Below, piece by piece: positions 23,901 through 35,900 of a stretch of DNA of 64,000 nucleotides. Position 1 is the first letter of the stretch, and each line of letters begins with the position of its first letter. The position numbers and the translations under genes were made by a program. Below the pieces are notes generated by a model, which was not told where the DNA came from, made no database searches, and saw nothing but the letters and a program-made list of their open reading frames with translations. Source of the DNA: Rhipicephalus microplus (Eukaryota; Arthropoda; Arachnida; Ixodida; Ixodidae); the NCBI RefSeq assembly GCF_043290135.1, contig NC_134702.1, positions 92,169,819 through 92,233,818 of the forward strand. The letters run 5' to 3'.

Positions 23901-26900
23901 ATTTTATACAAAACTTCGCATCAATAGCGGCTCCACTGCACCAGCTTCTTGCTTCTGACGTGCCTTTTCTGTGGTCGGAAGAATGTCAAATGGCATTCGA
24001 ACTGTTAAAGTGTGCCCTCACATTCAAACCTGTACTCCGCCACTTTGATGAGGCCGCACCGACCATCCTACATACGGACACTAGCGGCCGCGGTATAGGT
24101 GCCGTTCTGCTCCAACGCGACACCTCTTCACAAGAGAGGGTAGTTGCGCATGCCAGTAGAGCATTAACCGCGACTGAGAAGAACTATACCATAACTGAGC
24201 AGGAGTGCTTGGCTGTGGTCTGGGCAGTGCAAAAGTTCCGTCCCTACCTCCAGGGCCGTCATTTCAAGATCGTTACCGATCACCACGCCCTATGCTGGCT
24301 TTCCACGTTGAAGAACTTCTCTGGACGCTTGGACCGGTGGATTCTACGTTTACAGGAGTATGACTTCGATATCATTTACAAGCCAGGTAGAAAACACCAA
24401 GACGCCGACGCCCTTTCGCACTGCCCGCTACCAAATACCCAGCTCAGCATCGGTCAAAGTTCGACCATCACATCTACTGCAGCGCCTGCGCTCGCCTCAA
24501 TAGAACAGCTATTATCGGACGACAAGCGCACACTTCACTCCTGCCAGTTGTCTGATCCATACTGTAGGCGTATTATGGACCAGCTCTCAGGAACTTCCCA
24601 TCCACCTAACGCGCGGCATCGTCGTCAACTCTTGCGATTTAAACTGGAGAATGGAGTTCTGTACCGTCACATCTACCACCCTGATGGTCAACGCTGGGTT
24701 CCCGTGTTACCACACTCTTTTCGACTTGACGTGCTTAAAGCCTTCCACGATGACTTGACTGCCGGACATCTTGGTATTCAAAAAACTCACGATCACATTC
24801 GAAGTCGCTTCTACTGGCCCGGCATTTATACTAGCATCGCGCGCTACGTCAGTTCCTGTGCCCCGTGCCAGCGTCGTAAAATCCAGACAACTGCACCGGC
24901 TGGGCCTCTACAGCCAATCCCGTGCCCCACAACACCATTTGAGGTTGTAGGTATTGACCTTTACGGCCCTCTTCCCGTCACATCTACTGGCAAACAATGG
25001 ATGGTGACCGCCGTAGACCACTTGACACGCTACGCGGAGACGTCTGTATCTACTGCCTCTGCTTCGGAAGTTGCCGACTTCGTTCTGCACGCTATCGTTC
25101 TGCACCACGGAGCCCCTCGTGTATTGCTGAATGACCGTGGAAGGGTGTTCCCATCAGAAGTGCTAAATGAAGTATTGTGCACCTCTGGAATAACACACAA
25201 GAAAGCTTCAAGCTACCATCCTCAGACCAACGGTCTCACTGAGAGGTTTCAGCGTACTCTTGCTGATATGATAGTTGTCTACATCAGTCCAGATTACAAA
25301 AACTGGGACACTCGCCTACCATTCCTCACCTTTGCTTACAACACTGCCTTTGCTTTTGCTCCCGCGCTTATCCTTGAGTGGGAAGAATCGCGTGCCTTCG
25401 ACTTGACCGGAACGATTGGTTTAGTTGCCGGGCGTACAAAGATCACTTTGCTCACTGAACAGGTGCCGTTTGCGAAAATAGTTCGCTTTTCAAATACAGC
25501 AAACAACTGGGGCACTTCTTAGTTCGCACTCGTATCTGAACCTGCTATTACGTTTCGTGCGGTAAACATTGTTAGTTCGCTCTCATCCTGTGCATGTTAT
25601 TTTCGTGTGTCATTTGTGCATGAGCCTCGCGGTGCACGTTTCGATCTGCTTGCCGTTCTCAGCATTACTTTCCAAGTTGTTTCTATCACATTCATTGCTT
25701 CACCCTTGTGCTGTAACTGTGACTTTTCTTAATTTCGGACAACCGTGTCATCACTGCCGCAGGGATGTCAGATTAGGCGCTGAATTTAACTTTCCGAGAC
25801 CACGGTGACGACGGATCATTAGAAGTGGACTCGTCACGCGCTTCCCGTCTTGCGCCGCAAGTTCACAGGCTGGTAGCTTTCGCGATTAGTCAATTAGTTC
25901 TGGCAACAACATGACGGCGCGTTGAATGGAATGCAGTGAACGCGATAGCAAAAAATTTTAATGTTATAAGAAGTAAGGCTGGCAGCCAACTCTTTTGGAC
26001 CCGATATCGCAGAACTCGTACCAAACGCTGGTGTGAGCAAATATGAACGCTCCAGGGAGAAGTGCTCTTTTCACACAGTCTCTTTGCGTTGAAACCACAC
26101 TGATATTTGCCGAGATAGCAAGCGTGCCAGCGATTGCGACCGCCCTTAAAATCCAAGTTCATTATTGCTACTCGAGTGCGACCCCCTTCCCATTCCCTGC
26201 ATTGTTACATGCTCATTCAAGACGGGTGGTTTACTTTCTGTTTGAGCATTCTACGGTAGTTCTAACAAGCGGGAAATGTTATCTTATGCACTTTCCAGGC
26301 GATAGGGATGGGCCGACTCATTTGATCTCAGCATCAGCAGCACTCGCGGGCTTTTACTTGCTCGCAAAAGTTCCGACGCGTGGGGTCATGTTATCAATTT
26401 GGACTTATTACAGAACATGGCGGCGAAGACGAAAATACGCCTACCATGTCCATACAATTGCAATCGCAATAATAACTGCGTTTTTTACCGCTAAATAAGT
26501 GTTTTGGGTTAGCTCTGCCTTCAGTCCCCCTTTTGTTTAATTTGCATGTTCATTTTCCCAACTTTTATACCGAACCTCTATATAACGAAATCCTCTTCAT
26601 AACAAATTTTTCCGGGAATTTATCAATTCTGTTATATCCAGGTTTAACTGTAGCATCTCTGCCTTTCACATGTGTTGTCGGCAATACTTTGGTAGCACCA
26701 AATCATGTACAAATACCACTTGGCCTCTGCACTGCCTCATTCTTGGTAAGACGACTATGAAATATTACCCTGCCAGCACGTCATTAACATAGCGAAAATA
26801 AACACTTTCTTGTGGCTATATCTCACAAGAATATGCTTAGAAATCATGTCCAACTAATTCCCAGCAATTTTGCTTCAAACTATAATAAAAAAAGAATATA

Positions 26901-29900
26901 GGAGTATTTGAGAAATATTAAAAAAATATTCTATTTGATTTACACTTGCATTTCAATATTAAATTTGCTTTACACCCAAAATTTTACTATTTTCACAGCT
27001 TTAGCGAAAAGTAAATTTGAGGTTCTAAGCAAATTCTAAGCGAACAACGAATTGTTCGGACAATGTCACATTGAATGGAATGAGTAGTATATACCACACA
27101 TTATAAACATAAACAAGGCAACTTAATTACGCAAAATTTTTAAGCAATGAAAGTAGGCATGTGTGAATGTCACTCTTTTTGCTCAAAGTGAACCACAAGG
27201 CATCTTGAATAGCAGCAAGATTTGGATAACAGCAGGGTGCAAGTGGTAAAAAAAAAAATTAAAATTTTTTATACTAAGCGCTTATAAGCCATTAAAACAC
27301 ACCTTGAAATTCGAGCAAAAACAATAATCGAGGTGCAGGTAGTAAGTACAGTACTCTCGGCTTCAAAATCAATATCAAATTCTTTAGTATAATGACTTAG
27401 AAGTGCAATTTCTCAAGATAGACATGTCATGTCACGAAAAATTTGGTCTTTAAAAAGAATGTTCACTGTGATTTACATGCTTGGGTTAAAAATATGCCAA
27501 TAAGACTCGAACTGAAGATGGTCAAAATAAAAATAACTGTATTACTTCGCTCTAATTTTCCTGTTTCAATCCATGAGAACTGCACAGTTAACTTCGAATT
27601 GCGGCTTCATGGCAACGTAAATTTTTTAAAGTCAGTGTAGGTAGTTTCATAAAATAACACCCCCTGCCCCAATGCAGCAAAAGCACTTTTACAGGAAGTT
27701 TACAAGAGGTCATATATACATCTACTCATTCCTATCGAATACCGTACTCGGAAGTTATAAATATTTTAAATTCATGTTGAGGTGAATTCGAATACTGTGG
27801 TACTGATTCGATTATTCGAAGTAGTAAAATATGTGCCCATGCCTGCCAATAAGTCACCAACATATTGAGTCCATTTTCAAGACATAAAACTTATCTCCAC
27901 TGTCAGATAGCAAGAAATAGGAGCAAACAACCTTCAACTCTCTGCCCCTCTGCCTTTGAACCCACTAGGCAAGAAAGACGACAATATGCAAACTTTAAAC
28001 CTAGAAAAGGTAGGAAAAGCTTTAATTAAGAATTAACAATTTTCAGACGAAATATGTCATTCTGCTAAATCTTGCAAATAATGTAACACCAACACAGTGT
28101 TTTATGCCATAGGCATTGGACAGTAGCAAGGCAAGCATCAGCAACTCCGCTGAGATTTCATACTGCAGGACATTAAGCTCTCCACACACTAACGAGAGGT
28201 CGAGGAACAAGAAATGTCGCTGGAGCCAACGTCTCGGCAAATTAACTTTCCGTCACACTTGTCCTTGATCCTGACAAAGTCCTTTTGTCGGAGTGTTAAG
28301 CTCCAGCGACACTATTTTTCAACTTCTTCCGCATAGTTTGAATTTTCACACTAGCATGACATGTATGACCACAATGAGAGGTTGCAAGATCAAGCTTCGG
28401 TTGCAACCTTGGAAAATGGTCAAAATACTCTAGGTGCCCACTTAGACGCAATGCTGAGCTTTGAGCAATGCGCTCTGATAAGGACACCCTTATCACTTTG
28501 CTGCCGAGTAAACCCATCAGACACTCGTTCACTTTTTCATGGCCGACACAAACCCGGATCTCACATGGGCGTTACAGCGGTAAGAACACACACTACTAAT
28601 AGTATAAGGCATAATCAATAAAATGTTATGTTTGCTTTCTTATGTACGAAAATAACGAATACAAGGAGAGCATTACGTGGCATCATACCACATAATGTAT
28701 TAGGGCAAGCATCTTCTGTGATCCTTGGTTTTCTAACACAGTACATCACAGATGTGAGCATCAGAGACAAACTTAGTGTCACATTAGACACTAAAAAAAA
28801 TTGATAAAATAAATTGGTAAAAATACAAATAGGTAAAGAAACAAAAGAGAGATACTCCAGGCCCACTTACTTGAACACAGTGAAGTGTAGCGCCTCTGAA
28901 CCGGCCGTGATGAAGCGCTCCCTGTACAGCTGACCATGCTCCGTCAGGTCCAGAACGCATATCTTGCTGAGGCTCGCTTGTAGCGTAATGTTGGAATCTC
29001 TCAACGACAGGTGGCTCGAGAAGCCACTCACTGTGGCTCTGGCCAGCTCGTAAGTTGGCTTGTTGAGTGTCACAATGAAGTTGCGGATATTCACTTCCAG
29101 TTCTGTATTGTCGACATCTGCCTGACGCTCTGCGTAGAAACAAATGAAATGATAGATTTGAACTAAGTGCGGCAAAATGATACTGTTTTGTACAAGAGCA
29201 TGTCCCGGGCATAGATTTGAAAGCTTCTGTAAACTTTTTTGTTTGCGAGAACAGACCTTCAATTGCTAGCACAGCAATCATGAATATTATGTCGAGTATT
29301 ACTCAGTGAGCACTGCAAACATGGAAACATGGAGGTAATTGACTAATGTTTGGATGTAACAATCCAGAACATTAGCAGTCAGTACAAATTAGTGATTCAA
29401 CAAACATGAGAGACTACACTTAATGTCCTCAACTAGATACAAGGTAAATTAAACATACAAGAGCATGATAAATACATAGTTTTTTTGTATCTAAAAAAAC
29501 ATGCAATTATGAGACCTTTGATAACTGCACAAGTGCAGCAGTGAGAAAGTGAAAAGCAGTTTGAATTTTGACAAGCACAAGGGACTGACATGGCTTGCTT
29601 CACCCCGCTTATCTTATTAAACTGACTGGAAAGCTTTCTGTGAAACAGTAACACTAAGTTTGAAAGCAAAGTTTGTTTAAGCATGCACTTTAATTGCTAT
29701 GGTAGTGTCGTTAAGAACCATTACTTTCTGTGTTTGTTTCCATTCACGAAAAGTATTTCGTGAATGGATGCCTCCAAAACTACGTCTTTCTTACCTTGCT
29801 CTACGTCTAAGTCTTCTCTAAGCAGAGAATTCTGCCTTGAGGTGGGCCTAGGCTGTTCAGGAAGATCAGCAGCCAAGCCAAGGAAGTCTAGCACCATCAC

Positions 29901-32900
29901 CCACGTCTGAGAATTGATTACCATCTCCAGGCTGTTAACATCAACGGCTACAGCCTTGCTGACCTAAAGACAATGGAATAAGTTCCACAACATATATTCG
30001 AGGTAATAGAAACGTGCCTCTCACAAGTAGAAAAATGCTCAACAAGTAGAAAGCTTAGAAAATATGAGATAGTTTACTTTATACAATATTCAATCTAGAA
30101 ATATGAATCCCGTGTGTTTTATATCATCAAGACATCGCAACACTGAGCAGAATTGGCCGATTTGCATAGCTATGAGACTAAGTAAGACAATGCTGTTCAA
30201 ACAGGAACAAGCACGAATGCTGGACACATTTGTTACAAACACTTTAATGCGTCCCTGACCTGGCTGCAGCAATGGAACAAGACGACATATTCTGTTGTGG
30301 CAATGCATTTACACATACTGGGCACAAAAAATGCACCTGCTGTCCAGAAATGGTCTGACATTTGGCAGTACTTTTCGAAGGGTTTACGGTCCGTAAAACT
30401 ATGAGCGATGGTGGAGTGATGGCAGGATTAGTAACAGAATGCATAAAGTACAGCAACCACCTCTGTGCCGCGAGGAGGCTAATGGGCAACCTTGAAATGT
30501 CTTGAACACTGAGATGTGTTATGTAACTACCAAGAAAGCTCGACACTTACACTGTTGTGTTTGGAAGCAAACTCTGGGCAGTGTCTGTCGATGAGATGCA
30601 TGTTGATGTGCATTAGGGTGTCCGCTTGAGCCAGCAAAAGGGAGGGACTGGCAGAACCACACGGCGATGGAGGTGGAGTGGACGGCGAAGCACACGTGCT
30701 GCTACATTGGCCCCTCTTCTTTGCGTGCTCTGCAAGTTAACGAGCTTGATAAGCAAAGCCAGTTGACACCATAACAGTTACATATAATACGGAAATGTGC
30801 TTGTTGTTGGCATAATCCGTGAGAACATTTTTGCTCACTTTCATATGGATGCGTATCAAGAATGTATTGCTCATCCTTCATGCAGAGACATGTCCATGTA
30901 CCTTCATAATGTAACTACAATAGCTACAACACACTCCAATATTTATTTGTTCCCTTGTTTGTTTTATATATTTTATCGCTTTAAAGCAATACAGGTGCCA
31001 TGACAAATGCTGTTTTGAACACTTCCAAGGGTTACTTTTACTAACTGAAGTACTTTGACGCACACTTGAATGCAGGTACGCAAGCAAATTTGTATTCTAC
31101 AAACACTAGAATGAGACTGCAATACCAAATAATCAAATCCGTGATTTCATGGTCTATGCCAGGATACTATGGCCACTGGGCCATTGTGACCAGCTGGACT
31201 CTACTCATAAAGCAGTAACAGCAGCTACAACACCTTTTAACACTCGCTAAATCTTTCAAATTTACATTTCCCAGAAGAAGCTTTCAATATTATGCGTATG
31301 TTTAAGCATGTGCACGTTTTTAGCAAGGATAGATGAATGGTGGAAGTTTGTTTATGGTCCTGAGAGACGCAACTAGGCACGCAGTGGGCTGGAAAAAAAA
31401 TATATACGGGACAGGCGGGTTACCCGACAATAACATTACCCGAGGGTTTGTTCTTCTTCAGATGTGCCTGGAAGACATTTTGAGTGCAGAGCCTGTCGGG
31501 AAGAGATGGGTGGGCTGGAATAGCCGGAATGTGGTATGTCATGTCTGGGCAGGAAAACGAGATGAAATCCGACTTGGGCGGCCGAGCATCCTTGGAGTCC
31601 CCCGCTTCTTCCTCGGGGTTACAGGACCGAATCAAGTAGCGGTGGCTAGATTCGGGACTTTCGACGAGGTCCTCCATAATAACGCCTTTCAGAGCCAGCT
31701 GCAAATGAAAGGCGTCACATTGTAGTACCATAGTAAGCATTTTGTTTTCTAAGATTAACAAATTCGCACCACATGCATCACCGGACCATATTTTTCTTCA
31801 ATGGACACCAACTGTCGCAAGATAAATGATAGTTCAGGAAGTACTTGTCTTCAACTTTCACTGCCAATTGTCGTCAGTCACTCAATTTAGTCTTCAACAG
31901 CTTAGATTGCTTAGCAGTAAGGAGCAAAATAATATAAGCACCAGAAAAATGTCGAAAGAAATAATTTCTTTAGTTAATTTTAGATCACTCCAAGTAGTAA
32001 TTGAGACACACAGCCATAGTGTATAGATTTGACAAAAGCTTTACTATAATTATTAGTACTGCCAAAACATAACTGTTCTTCTAGGCACCAAATTATGTTT
32101 AAAAACGAATGATTTTTGCTTATGGGTATCTTTCTTATCGAGGATCTTAGTAATGCTTCTATGTTTAATGTCACCATTAGCTTCCAAATGATTAAAACCA
32201 AGGCAAACGCATGATCAGCACTTCATCCTCGCAGACACAGGACACATGCTTCAACACATGCTAATGCGAGAGAAGGGCGGGCCTATGCTCCAGTCTTCAA
32301 AGACTACAGCAAATAGCAAAGAAAAAGGTAAGTGTTTTATAGGTGAAGAAAATTAAATAGAGTAAGCAAGCTCTCACAGACGTAACAAACTCTACTAAGT
32401 GGCTAAGCTAGAAATATAGGTAATATAGGAAGCACAAATTAATACCAGCCAATGTGTTTTTGCATAATTAGATGCACATTTAAAGAAATACGTACAAAGC
32501 AGCGAATGGTTATCAGAAGACGCGAGTGTACCCATGACAGTTTCCTTAAACTACAAAACAGCTTTTGTTGAACATGACAAGTCATCATCTAGTAGTCACC
32601 TTTATTAGAATGCGATAAAACCTTACAGTTAAACATATCAGAGGGGATTTTGTTTTTTTTGTTATACACTAAACCAAACTGCTCGCTGTGAGTCAGCCAA
32701 TAACAGTGCACATCAGCAGAAAGAGCATGTCAAACGTGCAGAACATCAACTCACTTGAACCAATGTCTCGTACGGATTGTCTTGCTCGTAGTTCACAACA
32801 AATTCTTGGAAGGACAAGGCAACAAGGTCTTGCTTGTCATTGCACAGGTCAGAGCAGATGTTGATCACGAGCTCTGGCAGTACGAAGTTGACATGGTAGC

Positions 32901-35900
32901 TGAATGCCATCTGCCTCAAGCCATCTTCAACGATGTTGACAAGGCTTTGTTGTGGCCTTTCATGTTCACCGTGCAAATCCTTTGATGCCAATTCATCCTG
33001 TGCCCCAATGCGTGCACCAATCGATTGATTAAATAGAAACAGTTACACAAAGCACGCGAAATGTGGCTACATGTAATCCGCTTAAGAAACAAAGAAACAA
33101 AGCCCACTTCCAGCCAAACTTGGTCAAAACGAACAACCGCTAATTGCAGCGCCGTGGCAAGCTGTACGATAACTTGCTAGCAATGGCTTGATCCTTACTC
33201 TAGAAGTAAGCCTAAACGTAGCATAGGGCTATGGCAAGTAGGCTTGTGCGAATACTCGAATGCTTCTAATATTTGAATGAATAATTCAGTATTCTAATTC
33301 ATTTTAAATTGAATATAAATTATTGTAAATTTTGCATTAATCGAAAAAAACAAGTAGGTGCATATTAGGCTGCACGTGTAGTATGTTAGTTTCCTTTAGC
33401 ATATCTTTACTGCAGTGGAGGGATGCTAAGCATTGAAAGCACCTATCAAAATATAATTTCACATTTACCTTTCTGTAAAAGTGGCTTCATTGCTGTCAAG
33501 TGCTACAGAGCCGTAAAAACACACAATTGAAAGAAATCCGCATTGCTGAGAAGCCCCAATTCAAGGTTATATGAAGATATTGCCCTCACATCAATTCTTT
33601 TTTTTTTTTCACTTTAAAACCTCGTTATACCGACCTATATGCTCTAAGTATAGCAAATTTTAAAATTTAACCTATTTTACAGGCTATCACTTGCATACTA
33701 CCAAAAGTAAAATTCTGCTACTGTTCAAAGTTGTTTCCACTTCAATTGGATAAAAAAAATGGCATTTGCAGATGTCTTGTTAGAGTTTTCAAAAAATATT
33801 GTGCAGGTTAGTTTGGTCATGACAAATATGCCCCTCTTTCTTTATGTAATACATATACAATTCAAATTCAATTCGAAATTATTCAACCAAAATCACTATT
33901 CGCTTTGAATTCACTTCAAACCTAAAATTAACTATTCACACAATCCTAATGCCAAGCATTTAACATAATAGAGAATGCATTTTTATAATGCTTTTTGAAG
34001 GTTCCAAACATTAGAAGTGGCTTGTAGATTTCCTCTTCTCTCTAGTGCTAAAAATGTGATGATGGCATTGTGAAACTCTTCTCAATATTAGGCAAGGAAT
34101 ACTAATGATGTGACCGCTTCAGTGAACAGGCATCTTCACTCAGTTGTGGCGAGCCGACTGCTGGAACTAGAAATAATGACAAGTCAGCTGCGCTAACTCC
34201 TTCAAAAGCTTTGAGTACTAACTGTAAACTTGACGTTCCTGCTCTGGCTGAACTGGGGGACGGCACTTTCTTACTTAACCATAAATTGATAAAGCCAAAC
34301 TTCGGGAACACCTGAGCCCAAAAATCTAAAACTTTGTCATATTTGCCAACATTGTAGCCTACAAATTAAGAATACCGTACTGAGAAATTTCACAAGCTAC
34401 AATATACACAAAAACAAAGGCAGTACCCAAGATGCAGAGATATGGAGAGATTCAGTCATGTCCTCATCTTCACTGCTAATATCCTTGCAGTATGTCATGT
34501 TCTTGGTTGACTGTAGCAGCAGTTCATACTGATACTTTGTCACTGCAAACTTGAGGACATTTATGACGGTTCCAGAAACCTAGAGAACAGAAAATAGCAC
34601 AGCTTGTTCACCGAAGTGATAAGTCATAACCCCAAAGCAGTACCTAAATAATTCATCTCAAACAACCTCTTTTGAACTGTGTGTGCTATGTTATATAACA
34701 AGTAAACTACACACACAAAATAAAATAATACTGTAAAGAAAAAGGGCACAGTTTCAAGCAATTGAAATTATTTTCGGAAGCTGCATCTTTTATGCAAAGC
34801 CCGCTATGAATAATTTCAACCAACAAGACTGCTCCCTGACGTGCAGGTTAGAGACAATATGCTCATAAATACTAGTAAATGAAATGCGACCATGAACATA
34901 TTCTGTTAAACTCTCAGGTTATGTTTAGCAGATCAAGTGATGATGTCCTGATCCAAGGTCATCCCTAAAGCCTTACCCGAGTACACGTGCAAAAGCTACC
35001 ATTAAAGTAAATGCATAGTGCATTACTGGTTACTGCTACACATAAGTAGATTTTATATCTTGATTCATTATTTGTCTTAGTATACTCGAAATTCTGCAAG
35101 AAAGTGTACAGAAATTTTTCTCATATCCATTCCACATACAGTGTGATAACTATGTGCACAATACCTTTCATTCAAACTTTTAATATCTCTGTATTTTTTG
35201 CACTTATTACTACCTTCCATTTCTACATTTATTTTACTGCCTTCCTGAACAGCATGCATCATGTCCCATGCAACGACAGCTGACAGTCTTCTTGCACCTT
35301 TTTCTTAATATTAAGAGTGTATACATGTGCCCAAACAAAATAATAATAATAATAATATTTTTACCACTTAGATTGCTAAAATAAATGGAGTGTAATAAAA
35401 CAACGTTTTTCAATACTCAGTGTCAGAATCAATGTTTTATAAAGTTCACTACCTCAAGGATGGGCTGTGTCTTTGGTTGAACCAAGGTGTCGCCCACATT
35501 TCCCTCATCTTCATCGAACCACCCAACATCCAGTTCCTCCAGTGGTTGCTTGTACTGAACAGTAAACTCGATTATTGTGTCGTGCAGAATGGGACGGCCA
35601 TGAGCCTGGCAGCTGTACAGGTCCGCAACTGGCACTGAATCGGCCGGCGGCAAGCCAACCGTGGGGCCCGTCTTTCCCGATGCAGCCGCGAGGTTCTCGT
35701 CAATGTTCAGGGAGTACAGATTCATGTCCCTGAACTGCACAAAGAAGAGGCCGGCCTTGTGCGGGTCGCACGAGTTGAATGCAAACTGTGCCGACTGCAG
35801 AACAGACGAGTTTGTGTTCTGCAGCGAGATGCGACCGAGGTGGGCGACCAACACGTTGCGGCTGGAGGGACTACAGGGAAGCACGATCACTGGTGTCTGC

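Larger units (their letters stand above)
19770..25522 (+). mobile_element. Ty3/Gypsy retrotransposon B (plus strand, degenerate)
   Basis: Order LTR-gag-protease-RT-RNase H-integrase. Gag is intact. Pol has a solo LTR in the protease, a frameshift near 22870, two compensating frameshifts at about 23213-23260, a TGA at 23613-23615 in place of a probable Trp, and a frameshift near 23705. The 3' part after the integrase core is lost. Related to element A in gag and pol motifs but on the opposite strand. Confidence 0.93.
19323..26650. mobile_element. Pogo/Tigger-like DNA transposon split by Gypsy element B
   Basis: The left end TAGTTAAACCTGCTTATAAC follows TA (19321-19322). The right end, read inverted, is CAGTTAAACCTGGATATAAC, followed by TA (26651-26652). 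These are Tigger-type termini with TA duplication. Further 'atataacgaa' subterminal motifs lie at 19350 and 26578. No transposase remains; the interior is occupied by element B. Confidence 0.75.
17248..28870. other. VPS13D: 11.6-kb VPS13D intron
   Basis: The longest complete intron seen. The phases of the flanking exons (AA + G) join directly, so nothing between need be VPS13D coding. It holds a Penelope-like fragment, Gypsy element B, a solo LTR, a Tigger-like element and TIR elements, listed separately. 18026-19050 and 27846-28210 hold nothing I recognise. Confidence 0.85.
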
